Assembly: GCA_020631735.1 (NCBI GenBank)
Contig: CM036167.1
Coordinates: 1,430,988 to 1,494,987, forward strand
DNA length: 64,000 bases
Direction: 5' to 3'
Origin: Saccharum officinarum
Taxonomy: Eukaryota; Streptophyta; Magnoliopsida; Poales; Poaceae
The notes under the pieces are model-generated. The model saw only the letters and a program-made list of their open reading frames with translations, made no database searches and was not told the origin of the DNA. Of the stretch, positions 20,310 through 31,872 are shown piece by piece; the stretch's first letter is position 1; each line of letters opens with the position of its first letter. A program made the position numbers and the translations under genes.

Positions 20310-22287
20310 TGAAGGACCAAAAATGGCGACCAAAGAGGGGGTGAATGGAAGCCTTAAATTTCTTTCGAAATATTTGACTGTTGTCCCAAACTTAAACCCT
20401 AAGAAGCAAACATAAACACTGTGATGACCACGACCCTAGAGAAGGGTGGATGTTCTCTCGGAACACAGCGGATCACCACAAAGCAAGCGGATCAAAGATA
20501 GAGAGCGCACCGAACCAAAAGACAAGAAATCGAGACACTCAACTTCTATAGAAAAGAAGCAAGGTCTTAAATCTCGGATACCCAAGCCAACCGGTGACAA
20601 GAGCACTTAGATAAGGGGTATGGAACGGTAGAAGTCCAACGCAACAGACGGAACGTAAAACGGAGTTCAAATGCACAAACCGTGGAAGAAACGGCTACTG
20701 AACTGAGTGTTGTTAGTAATACCGGACCCGATACCGGACACGTTCGGTATGCATATCGGACATGTCTGGAAATACCAGACCTGCTACCGGACATGTCCGG
20801 TATGCTGGACAGCACAAAACAACTTTGGGAGAAAAATCGAAAACCCTAGCAAATGGTATCAAAAAAAAAGAAATTTTAACCCTAGCCTCTAGACACCATA
20901 GGGAAGGTCTCCACCAAATTTAAGCTTGAAACTCGAAAGTTGGAAATACCGGACACGTCTACTATTTACGAGTTGCTCTCGAGAAAAATCGATTTCAAGC
21001 CCAAAACTCGATCAAAACACCTCGGAATGACTTAAAACTTTGCAGAGAGGATCAATACCAAGTTGGTAGGCTACTCCTAGAAGATCATCGCCTAAGATCA
21101 AGCAAATCACTGGAAAATCTAAAGGGGAAGGAAAAACACCGGTTTTCAAACCCTAGACCATGATTCGACCCGATCTGTGATCTCGTGAGGAATTGATTGA
21201 ATTCCTTCGGTGGAAAGACTCAACTCACGTCATAGATCAACCCAACACAAAAGAAATGAATCAAATTGGTCTCAAAACGAAAAATCGAGACTCCAAAGAA
21301 AAGGAGCAAAGACGAACTCATGAAGAGCAAAAGGGACAATCTTCACAAAACGAATCCCGGAGGACACGAGGTGGTTAGGGCTACCATTCCCACAACAATC
21401 TCTCGAGTTCTTACACAATTATCTCAAATTGTGGACCTCTCTCACAAGCACCTAAGGGGAGGGGAAAACCTAACAAGGATGAAGAAAATGCAAAATGGAG
21501 GAGGTGAGGGAGATGGGGGCTCCCTCATCATATTTAACAGGGCTATTACACAATCTCCGATTTACCCCTGGATACAATTGAGTCAAACCACTTAGCCCAA
21601 GGGCGTTATGGTCTAACCCGGTGTCATCTTCATCCGACGACCACCGCGCCTCCTCACCGGTAGCTTCGCCTCGACGCGAATTCCCTGATGCCGCCACGTG
21701 TCGTCTGTTCCTCCTCGGAACCTCCACCCAGATTTTGAGGCCCAAACCCGTAAACCCGCTACTGATGGTTTTGAGGCCCAAACCACCAAACCCGCAGTGA
21801 TGGTTTTGAGGACGAAACCACCAAACCCCCGATGTTGACGCATGTCCGACTTCCGCCAAGCTTGACGTCTTCGCCTTCCTTCTTGACTTGACCCTCTGGC
21901 CTCCGTCAAGTGCCACGACACCATCATCCTCCATCTTGACTTGATCGACGTCGTCTTCATCACCCATGTACACTTGCGCTTGCCGATGTCCCAGATGTCA
22001 ACCACTGCGGCCGGCCACCCGGCCTCCTGGTCCCTCGGTCCAAGCCTCACGTCCGCCCTTCACCGCTCCCGATTCATCGGCATAGCACGTCTCTACTTGA
22101 CCTTCTCCTCGCCGTTGACCACCGCCTCCGAGCTCCACACCTGCACAACACAAGCCAAGAGACATGTCGCATACATAGCTTTCGCCATGGTAGGGTTAGT
22201 CACCACTTAACCTACTTCGTGGATCACATTGACAATCACTTATCACAAAACGAACACACAAGGGTACTTGTCAACCTTGTGTTCGCA
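20310..22287 (-). mobile_element. Sirevirus 5' LTR (1978 bp)
   Basis: On the plus strand it begins TGAAGGACC at 20310, next to the primer site, and ends GTTCGCA at 22287, so it has TG...CA ends. The same right-hand sequence borders the polypurine tract at 13646, which fixes the boundary. It holds a cluster of palindromic CCGGACATGTCCGG-type motifs (separate entry). LINE coding sequence begins immediately outside at 22288. Confidence 0.9.
20717..20815. repeat. Palindromic CCGGAC motif cluster in Sirevirus LTR
   Basis: Within 100 bases there are repeated forms of ataccggac and ccggtatg, including a perfect 16-base palindrome accggacatgtccggt at 20786-20801 and an imperfect accggacacgttcggt just to the left. 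Clusters of this kind are a published conserved LTR feature of Sireviruses and are thought to be regulatory. A later single copy, ataccggacacgtc, lies near 20945. Confidence 0.8.
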
Positions 22288-22940
22288 ATTTGGAAACTGA
22301 AATTACCTCTCAGAATCAAAGTTTTCTTGTGGTACTTGTTTAAGGGAGCAATCTTGACAAAGGATAACTTAGTAAGGCGACAGTGACAAGGAGATAGAAA
22401 GTGTTGTTTTTGTTCTTCTGACGAGTCTATACAACATCTATTCTTTAACTATCATTTTGTTAAATTCATGTGGCATATTGTTCATGTTTCCTTTAATTTA
22501 TTACCTCCAACTAGCGTTCACAATTTGTTCACGAGTTGGTTAGACAGGATAAATAGAAAACTGAAATCTAAGATTCTTGTCGGCGCAAGTGCGATTTGGT
22601 TAACCCGGAATAATATATTTTTTGACAAGGCTGCAACATCATCTTATTTACAGGTTATCTTCAGGGGGGCTTACTGTACTAGGTCCTGGTCCCTACTTCA
22701 GAAGGAGGAGGATCGCTAAAAAATGAAGATGGGATGCAGAATTATTGAGATAACCGCGATAGAGGTGTTTGCAAGATACGGTTGGAGATTTAGTAATAGA
22801 ATTGCTCTTTAGATAGCAAGTTTGGAAGCTCTTCTTTTTACTTTAGTTAAAAACTTTGTGTTTAAGTTTGTATGGATCACAGTAGTTGTGCTTGTAATAA
22901 GAAACATCTATATGGATTGATCGATGCAGAAACTAAAATA
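22288..22940 (+). pseudogene. LINE (plant L1-type) 3' end, interrupted by the Sirevirus
   Basis: Reading out of the Sirevirus LTR, the frame gives IWKLKLPLRIKVFLWYLFKG then AILTKDNLVRRQ, a stop, CCFCSSDESIQHLFFNYHFV and FMWHIVHVSF. This is the reverse-transcriptase zinc-binding (zf-RVT) domain at the C-terminus of plant LINE ORF2, followed by WLTRNNIFFDKA and a stop near 22719. The remaining sequence to about 22940 is AT-rich and fits a LINE 3' untranslated end, without a clear poly(A). The 5' part would lie beyond the Sirevirus and chromovirus insertions, left of the window. Confidence 0.78.
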
Positions 22941-23334
22941 TTAATATATTCTCTTTCCTAAAAGACGATAGACACGCCTCAAACAAGATCCGGAGTAATT
23001 GGTCTTCAAAGGTATCCGGACGACGACCGATCTGGCAAATCAACAAACTGTCCGTTCGTGTGGCTAGGCGATTCTAATTGGGTTACCGGAAGCTAGCGCG
23101 TGATCTCTCGCGTTTCATGCCCTGCTGTACGCGCGCAATGGACTTCCCGGACCATGTGCCTTCGATTTGCTTGGGCCGTCGCTATCGGATTAGTTGGAAA
23201 CCAGCAGCGTGTGCTTTGTAGACTTGTACTGCAGTACTCGCCTGTGTGAAGCTGAAGATGGGACGGCTGCCTTCCGTATCCATCGGCTGCAGTACCGTCC
23301 ATACTCTCTCTGGGCGATACAGCTTCACTTCTTA

Positions 23335-23600
23335 TTATTCTCCGAAGAAGTGATTCTATTGGGGAGCAGGTGAGAATCAATTATGAAGTAACTCTCGTGA
23401 CAAATGAATGGAGAGGAGTGGGAAGCGGTGGAGAGTGGGTTTTTTGTTTTAGCTCCCAGCTCATAGCGTAAATGGAGAAGTGACTCTCGTCAGCTCTCCA
23501 TCAAAATCCAGTTTTATTTTAAGTATTTGACAGGGCTCCGTGGAAGCTAAGAGTGAAGTTGGGGCTAGGAGCTATGCCAAAGAGGCTCTCTATATTGCAC
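23335..23600. repeat. Possible non-autonomous DNA element (ctctcgt/gaagtgactc-rich)
   Basis: A region with paired gaagtgac/gtcacttc-like and gagctccc words, resembling grass MITE-like insertions (for example gctccgtggaagctaagagtg). I cannot define inverted ends or target duplications. The remaining bases 22940-23335 and 23600-24790 show no gene. Confidence 0.25.
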
Positions 23601-24793
23601 TCTCGATCTCCCTAAAAGAAATTAGCCAAAGTATATACATACTTAATTCTAGCTAACAGAATGTAAGCCACTAGAGCATGGTGTTTATTTAGACCTAGCT
23701 AGCCTTGACAACCATTGCGTATTATCAAAAGATTCCCAAATCTGAACTCGAGGGTACATTTCCATCAAGTTGCCCATTGGTTACTACTGTACTACTTATT
23801 AAAACAAAATTAAACTAATAAGTGAAAGACAATGCAGTGGAACTGTGGAAGTAGCGGAAGACCCCAAGTCCCCCCAACAATGCGTGTATCACCAACTAGC
23901 TATGCACATTTTTCTGCAGGCAAAAAGATGTAGCCACTACAACAAAGCTAGACTTTGACTTTCTATTGAGCCTTGCAAGATTTTGGGCCACGCATCGTCA
24001 TCGTCTGCCTGGTCTCCGACGTGCTGCTCAGGGTATTTGACGCAGCCGTGGTAGTAGCGCAGTAGTGCTCTATCACTTTCACCTACTATTTCCTTTTTCT
24101 AGACTCTACCATGCAGTCTTCTAGTCAGTACATTTTTTCTTGAGTCATTAGTGACCTTAAACTAGTACTGCATCTACTCTATAACTAACTAAGCATAACT
24201 ATCATGTCTAGGTCGATTATTAGCTCCCAAAAGTTGTGTGATTTGTGTACACTTATGAGACGGCAAGATTCTCCTTGTATGAGACTCGTAATCATAACTC
24301 ATAAGGATGGGCCGAGCACACCAAAAAGTACAACTTGATTCTGGATTTTAACTTGCAGGGGAGGAGAACCTCAGTATGGAATGGAGTAACGACAGTCTAA
24401 CAGGAATTTAATAGTACCATTATCCCTCCCATCAGAAGCTTCTTGAAGGATCTCTGAGATGAGATCTTTAACAACGCGTGACCCAACTAATCGATTGCTC
24501 AGAAAGCTGGATCGCAATCGCTAAGCGTAATTTAAGTCCCCGTTCCCCGAACACATCGGTCACTTTGCCCTCTGTGTGTTTTTTCTTTACATTATCTTTT
24601 ACAATCGTGAAAACGAGAGGCATGATATGATATATAGCCGTGTTTTGCACGGTGCATTTAGTGGCGGACCGATGGTCACCGTACTGGGTAAACAGGGTCC
24701 AGGAGCTTTTGCTTTCTTTAGCGTCAATTCTTATATTTCAGAAGGCGGATGAGGACGACAACGGTCTTCCCTCTCCTTCACTTTTGGGTAGTA

Positions 24794-25069
24794 AGGCCTT
24801 GTTTAGATCACCGACTCGGGGTGGCCGATTCGGCACAGTGCCACTCCCGAGCACTGTAGTACTTTTGTGTTTTTTTGGTAATAATTGTCTAAATCTTGAT
24901 TAATTAGGATTTAAATGTTTGTCTCGCAAAGTACAACAAAACTGTGCAATTAGTTTTTTATTTCATCTACATTTAGTACTCTATATATATGCCGGCATTT
25001 TGATATGATGAGGAATCTTCTTTTTGCATAGTGAAATTTAGGGTGAATTCTGGAATCTAAACGAGGCCT
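24794..25069. mobile_element. MITE with AGGCCTTGTTTAGAT ends, copy 1
   Basis: The left end aggccttgtttagat and right end atctaaacgaggcct are inverted with one mismatch, about 276 bases apart. Internal words shared with the 46850 element family (cttgattaattagg, tgtgcaattagttttttatttcatctacatttag in part) support a common grass MITE. The target duplication is not clear. The second copy is at 36356-36630. Confidence 0.72.
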
Positions 25070-26489
25070 ACAAAACGAAGCTTTTACCTACTACCTCCGT
25101 CGCCATCGCCGGAACGAACTGAGCGTCTGCGCCGGTCACTTCGGTGGTAGGTTCGCGGCCACGTTGATTCGCCCTCGAGTGACTACTGCTCACCATTTTT
25201 TTTGTTTATATAATGACTTACTAACATTTTTCTAAAGGACGAAGTCATTACCGATGCGCTTGCTAATAACAAACCAAAGTTTTCATGAAAAGATTGATAC
25301 TGATTTCTTACCTATACCTACGTATTACGTGTGTGAATTATAACCCCGGTCCCTAAAACAAACTCATATCCATTCTACTCTGGAGTCCACCCTCTTAAAA
25401 TCTGATCAAAACTTTATACCAAAAAATATTGATATTTATGATACTAAGTTATAAGTATACTTACTTGGTGTCATCAATGTTGATATGCTTCTCTAAATAC
25501 TTGGTCAAATTTTGGATGATTTTACTTATGACAAACTAGAATGACATTCTCTGAGAGATAGGGTAGTAGTAAATAAAATGGCATTCCCAGTGTTCACTAA
25601 CCAAAAAGGCGTTGATGTTTTCTGGCTCATCTAGACCTAATGCCCAATCACACAAATACCATTCCTCATATCACTAACTTCCAACCATCCTCCTCCAAAC
25701 ATATTGTCTTTGCTACCTTGGCCATCCATTCCCAATCATCATCGTTACCCAAGAGCATATCACCTATCTTGTGGTCTCTGCCACCAGCGGTTTTAGTGTC
25801 CCTGTCACCATATTGTTGAGCTAGCCTGCCTCTCTAGCTTCCCTCTAAGCTTGAGGAACTCAAAGTCCTAACCTGAAAGTGAGCTCCGAAGAAATGTTGC
25901 TAGCAGTGTTCTAGCCATTTCAATTGAGCTATGAAAGTAGTGTCACGAATATGCATTCTAGATCCGTGAAATGAAAAGACCTATTTTTTCAAACATATGA
26001 GGTTTGCTAGAAAACATCCTAGACTACAAACAAGATTGTTGTGACATTTTGTTGAAGTATAAGTGAATTATCAACCTTTACCAATCAACTTAAGTTTTTG
26101 GTTTAGACTGATCACTACACAAAGCTCAATATGGTATCAAGGCTAAAGCTCTCGAGTTTGGCTCTTGGTCGGTTGTAACAAACATGGGCTCAATGCCATA
26201 TTCTATAGTGATTTTGGTGATTATAATGACAACCCAATCAATAGATTAACATGTATGCTAAAATGTGCTAGACATTGGTTTTAGGGATGCAAGGAAACAA
26301 CTGGTGTGAAGATCGGAGAAGAACCAAAACAATCAAGAAAAAAGAAAAAATGTCTTAGACATATGGCTGATATCTCTAAAAGTAGTGTCAAACAATTAGT
26401 CTTGGCGTCTAGTGGTCATAGTGATAGAAGCATTGTGCAAATGAAATGGTCAGGCAGTCTAGTGGCAAGGAAAAGAAGAGATTAAGACA
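25070..26489. other. AT-rich intergenic sequence without gene
   Basis: No frame with recognisable protein similarity and no defined repeat ends. A short stretch near 25080-25190 looks like GC-rich coding debris but has no homology I recognise. Confidence 0.5.
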
Positions 26490-27662
26490 ATATGTCTGAA
26501 AGTGCATGTAAGCCCTAAGTGGGTTTTGGTGGATTAAATGACAACACGATTAAGGGACTAATAATATTCGTGAAAGTTGCTAGTGTTTTGTCCCAGGTTG
26601 ATTATTATGTGTTGGACTCATAATATATGTTGTTGATGTTATAAATGAGAAATGAGCCTAGGGATTAATTATTGACGTGCATAAATGACAAGCTTGGTTG
26701 TATGTTGCAAGAGAGATATGGCTTGATGAACATCAATTGATCTCTATTGTGAAGCTTAGTCATGACATGCAAGATGGTTCTTTGTGATTGATGAATTGGC
26801 AAGCAAGTGTACTCAAAATGTTGGTGAGACAGAAGGGTTTGCTTATGAATTTCTCTCACTTACAAAGCTCGCTAGTACAAATCAAAGATAATGAAATGGT
26901 TTTAAATGTATGCTTATTGTTGGGTCAAATCACTATGTGGCTTGGGATGACTTAAAAGGTTAAGATAGCAAGGAAAAGGTTTGAAGGACCAATCGACGGT
27001 GAAGGGCAAGCGATAGCTTGGGCGTCGAAGGACCGGACCGTGGTGAAGAAGAGAGTACTTGCATTGAGCCTTGCACGATTAGAGCTATGAGAAGTCATAG
27101 AATGAAAAGGATAAAATCATTGTTGAATCAATAGATGGAAGTGACTTGAAGCCTATGGTTGAAATTCAAATGTGTGAATTGGTTGAAGTCATATGCTCAA
27201 GGTTGACACGCTCAAAGCGTAAAGTGATGATGAAGACCCTCAAGTATGCATGATAAAATGTGGCAAGTAAAGGTTGGAAGAAGTCTCAAGAAGTGGTTTA
27301 AAGGTTTCTATCTTTAATTCTTGGATATACGTTTGCCACACAATTAAGAGGGATGCATCACTGAGTTTGAGACAAGTGAAAGTGCTCAAGTTAACCCATA
27401 CGAGGAAAGCTTTAGAGTGTGAGAGAGCTAGGGCTGGTTTTGTGCTTCTGCAAAAAAAAACCGGAGGCAGGGTATCAGGGCTGGCTAGGCTGGCTTTTTA
27501 CCCAACAGCTAGATATTTTTGAAAACAAGTCAGGGCCAAGTTGCTATGACAGATTCGAAACGACTAGTTTTTGAGTGCTCTCTCACTTGGCTTGTTATTG
27601 TTGCTCTCTCACTTCCATACACGACCAGAAGTCCTTGGTTGCTCCTAAACCTCCCTTTGTGG
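26490..27662. repeat. LTR-like retrotransposon debris, copy 1 (runs into the gap)
   Basis: Contains words typical of grass copia LTRs (aagccctaagtgggttttggtggattaaatgacaa in part, tgttggactcat, gtgagagagctagggctgg). No TG/CA boundaries, primer site or coding region can be fixed. Its counterpart continues past the end of the duplicated block at 39223. Confidence 0.4.
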
Positions 27663-27762
27663 NNNNNNNNNNNNNNNNNNNNNNNNNNNNNNNNNNNNNN
27701 NNNNNNNNNNNNNNNNNNNNNNNNNNNNNNNNNNNNNNNNNNNNNNNNNNNNNNNNNNNNNN
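27663..27762. other. Assembly gap of exactly 100 N
   Basis: A run of one hundred N. A round length normally means a gap of unknown size placed by scaffolding. The sequence just right of it repeats the sequence starting at 16193. Confidence 0.98.
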
Positions 27763-29180
27763 GTCCATGAGCCAAAGTAGTCGTCGCAGACTCGACTGGA
27801 GCAACCGAAGAGGTCGGCTCGGCATCTCCCAATCAGCATCTTCTTCATTCTCCCCAACAAATATGCTCTCACTGATCTCCTGATCACCTGCACTTTCAAA
27901 GATAGGAACATAATAAGGCATGGTCTCATCGAAGGTAACCTCACATGTCTCTAAACTCAGTTAGGTTTCAAGATTAAGTACACGATAAGCATGAGAAAGT
28001 GAAGCATAACTGAGAAAAATACCATCGGAGGATCAAGACTCAAATTTGTCCAAATTACCTTATTTTAGAATGAAGCAGTTGCATCCAAACACTCTGAAAT
28101 GACTTACCTTGGGTGGTCGTCCCAATCACAACTCATAAGAAGTTTCTTCATGAAAGCTCAAAGGAAAATGTGATTTGAAACATGGCACGCGGTGTTGATC
28201 GCTTTGACCCAATATCTCCTAGGAGTCCTATGCTCATCGAGCATCGTCCTGGCCATCTCAACAAGCGTCCGATTCTTGCGCTCAACAACCAATTTTGCTG
28301 AGGGACATAAGGAGAGGAAAACTGGTGCTCGAGGCCTAAAGAAGCACAAAAAGTTTCAAAATGAGTATTCTTGAATTCTATGCTATTGTCACTATGAATC
28401 ACTCTCATGGCATTCTTAGGGAACTCATTTTGCAACCGAAGAATCAAATCCCGAGCATGTAAAAAAGCCTCATCCTTACTCTCCATAAAAAACACCCAAG
28501 AGTAGCGAGAAAAATCGTCCACGATCACTTGAACATACCACTTCCCACCATCTGACCAAACCTGAGCTGGACCAACAGTGTCCATATGAAGTAGCTCATC
28601 GGGTCCCTTTGTCATGACCTGAGTCACAGGAGGGTGAGAAGTGGCAACCATCTTCCCGTGATGACAAGGGTGACACACAAAATCCTTCTCAAATTTTAAC
28701 TTGGACAGTCCTCAGATTAGATCAAGTGAGCTCAACCTAGCTAGTAAGTCAAAGCTCAAGTGACCAAGTCTCCTATGCCACTTCCAAAGCTCAGAGGAGG
28801 ATCCAGCCACCAAACATCGAGAAGAGCCAAAGGAGTGAGAAAAATCAGCTCGAAAGACATGGCCAAAAGGATAATCTGACAAACAAGATTTCCCTGAGAG
28901 TCAAGAACTTGAGACAAGCCGTCTTAAAGAGCACTTCAAAGCCATCTTGAAGGAGTTGCAAAACTAAAAGCAAATTGAAATGAAAATTCGAAACCAAAAC
29001 ATCCTTCAAGACAAAACTCTCGTTGACCCGAATGGTCCCACGAGAAAGCACCTTACCTTTACTATTGTCCCCGAATGTGATGTACTCCTTACATTGCACG
29101 GGATCGAGGCTGGAGAACCATTTTGAACTTCCGGTCATGTGGCGCGGACAGCCGGAATCAATGAGCCACGTGTTATCCAA
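27763..29180 (-). pseudogene. pol: Sirevirus protease-integrase, copy 2 (extra frameshifts)
   Basis: Same protein content as 16193-17615: protease WLIDSGCPRHMTG, pre-integrase and integrase with FVCHPCHHGK, VDDFSRYSWVFF and SPYVPQQN. This copy loses frame after PQQN near 28290, where accattttg in copy one is caatttt, and again around 28865 and 28920. The frameshifts are in short homopolymers next to the gap, so they look like consensus errors at a contig end rather than mutations. Copy one is the better reading. Confidence 0.85.
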
Positions 29181-30064
29181 GCCTCCATCCTACATCAATA
29201 GAAGGACATGGGATGAGCAAATGGCGTAACACTAGGGTTAGTAAACTATGAAGGATACCAGTGTTGGCTCATTTGCCCTAGAAAAGTGTTAGAAAAAATA
29301 CCAAACATGCCACGTCCCATTTGAGGAAAGCGGACGCCACATGGGGAAACGTGGTCCGCTAGAGCTATAGGACTGAAAGCCACTGCCATGAGGTCCAAAG
29401 TCATATTGATCATGACCTGAACCACACCGGGCTCGACCATCATGACCACCGCGTGGTCTCGCAACATGAGGCCTAGTACCTTGAGGCATTGCACCTCTTG
29501 GCCTAGCATTGCGCCTCTAAACAGGCGGCACATGTACGTCATGGGGCGGGCAGTACATGTTTCGGTTGTTCAACTTGTACTCTCGCCACTCATCTCTCTT
29601 TCTCCTAAAGAAAAACTCAACAAGATGACCATTCCTATGGCAATAGTCACAGTGATACCTTACCTCTCTCTTGGGTGGTTGTTAGCTCACTTTCTTGTGG
29701 GTATGTGTCACTCTTGGTAGCTTTTTAGCTTTGAGAAAGGGATCCTCAGAGATGTTCGGTAGAGTGTCAAGTGGGCTCCTGAGATGGTTCGGTTTTGGAA
29801 CCCAAACTTGTTTCTGGGTGGAGCTCTTGGAGGTTCTTCAAACACTCCATCTTTCACAGCGGGTTTGGTAGGCTTATGTGGATTGATCTTGATCAATTTG
29901 GGAGCAGTGGAATGTTTCTCACTTGGGTTCAAACCACTAAACTCACCAACTTTGCCATAGACATGTTCACCCTTCCCACCTAAAGCAAAGCCTACTCTCG
30001 ATGTCACAGTTCCCTGCCTGAAGTGGCTCATCATCATGCCCAACTGTGGCTCACTACAAGACAC
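29181..30064 (-). pseudogene. Sirevirus gag-pol spacer, copy 2
   Basis: Counterpart of 17616-18501, with the PHKPTKPAVKDGVFEEPPRA segment and the knuckle-like CDYCHRNGH. One base is missing near 29817 (tttctgggtgg against tttctggggtgg), shifting the end of the frame. Confidence 0.75.
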
Positions 30065-30625
30065 TCAATTCAAGATGGACCAAAGGTATGTGTTGTCTTC
30101 CTCGGATCTCATCTTGTCATGCCAACAAGACTCAAGCTCCAACACCAAGCTGTCACAACGTGCACACTCAACAACCGTGCTATCTGAATTGGCCTTCTCA
30201 AGAGCAAGAATCTTGACATTCTTCTCTGCCAGCTCAGATTGCAAGCCTAAACAAGAATTGCACACACCCAACAAGCTAGACCTAGCCTTTAGCTCATCGT
30301 TCTCATCTAACAAGGCAACATACTTAGATTGCAACTCAGAAAAGTTAGTCATATGAACAGCACATTCATCGCACTCAACCTCGTCAAACACATGAACGAC
30401 AAGTTTCTTAGCTTTCTCAAGCTCTTTCTCCACAACTTTTAGCTTGTCCTTAAACTCTTTCCTCTCATGAGCAGCACGTTTCAGCAGCTTATCTTGACTC
30501 ATCAAAGTATCGGTCCTGATATCAAGCTCGGTAATAAGAGCGTCGATGGAGGGTTTTACCTCAGTAGAGTCATCGTCGCCGAGAAGCACGTCCTTGTTTG
30601 GCTTCACTCCTTTATCCACGTCCAT
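30065..30625 (-). pseudogene. Sirevirus Gag coiled-coil region, copy 2
   Basis: Translation identical to 18502-19062 over all 186 residues. Confidence 0.72.
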
Positions 30626-30781
30626 GGTGCAGTAGCCTCCATGGATGGACTTGGAGACGAAGCAAAGCCTGGTAAACTTGTTCTCATGCCTCTTCTCGGA
30701 CTCATCATCGCTCGAGGAAGAAGAAGACCGGTCGTCGGTGTCGTTGTCGAGGTCGTTGAGGGAGGTGAGGAAGGCACGCTC

Positions 30782-31827
30782 TTAGGCCTTGGCCTTCTTA
30801 AAGTACTTCTTCTTCAGTGCCTCCTTGTCAAATTCTCCCTTTGACTTGTGCTTGGAGGTGTAGTCATGCTTGTCCTTACACTTGCTAGAGTCATACTTGT
30901 CGGAGGAATGCTTGTTCTTCTTGGGATAGTGGGCGACGAAGTGGTCAGGATCTCCACAACCGTAGCATCCTTCCTTCGGACCACCACCATGCCGGCGATT
31001 CAAGCAGTTATTGTGAAACCGTGAGAACCGGCTGATGATCAACGCTAGCTCATCGTCCCCAAGACTCTCCATCTGGTCCTCTATGACATATACCAAGGAA
31101 GATAAGGCAAAAGACACCGGTGAAGAGTTAGCCAAAGAACTTGAGCCGTTACCTGAGACCAAAGCCATAGTCAGTGCAGAGGGATTCTTGAACTTGGCTT
31201 GGGTCTGGTAGTCGATCTCGGTGGACTTGAGCTTGCTAAAAAGCTCATCCATGGTGAGGGTCTCATACCCTAAAGACTCAATGATGGCAATCATCTTCAC
31301 ATCCCATACCTTCCGATCTAGGGCATATAGAAGCTTGAGTGTCCTCTCGTGATCGTCATAAGGTAATTGTGCCTTGTTTGCTCGTATCTTATTGACGATG
31401 ATCTGAAAGCGAGAAAACATGGCATCGATGGACTCACCATCAAGCTAGGTGAAGTTCTCATACTCCCTCTTATACGTCTCGTAGAGTCTAGTTTTGACCT
31501 ATGTGGTCCCCTCGTGATAGCTCTGAAGCCTCACCCAGATCTCCCGAGCAGTAGTACAATCGAAGACTCTCTCGAACTCCTAAAGCGAAAGACTCGAGAA
31601 AAGAACTACGCGAGCTCTGCTATTAGCGTTGTGCCAATCTTTTGATCTTGCATGACACGAGCACGGGGTTCAAGCACAACGTAAGTAGCATTCTCGTAAA
31701 TCTCCCAAACAAGCCAATCAATCCCCTGGAGATGCGCGGACATGCGGATCTTCCAATAGAGATAATTTGTTCTATCGAAGAATGGTGGTTTACCGGAACC
31801 ATGCTCCATGTCGCCTTTGTGGATCAC
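30782..31827 (-). pseudogene. gag: Sirevirus Gag, copy 2
   Basis: Translation identical to the Gag pieces at 19219-20264, with the same internal stops. One silent-position difference (cgagaac against tgagaac, near 31022) is visible. Confidence 0.85.
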
Positions 31828-31855
31828 GGACCAATTAAGGTGGAATGATCCTTAA

Positions 31856-31870
31856 CCAACTCTGATACCA
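31856..31870 (-). other. Sirevirus primer-binding site, copy 2
   Basis: Same TGGTATCAGAGTTGG on the minus strand as at 20293-20307. Confidence 0.92.
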
Positions 31871-31872
31871 AT

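Noticed and set aside
20717..20815. CRISPR-like short repeats
   Set aside because: The repeats are irregular palindromes inside a retrotransposon LTR in a plant genome. There is no regular spacer pattern.
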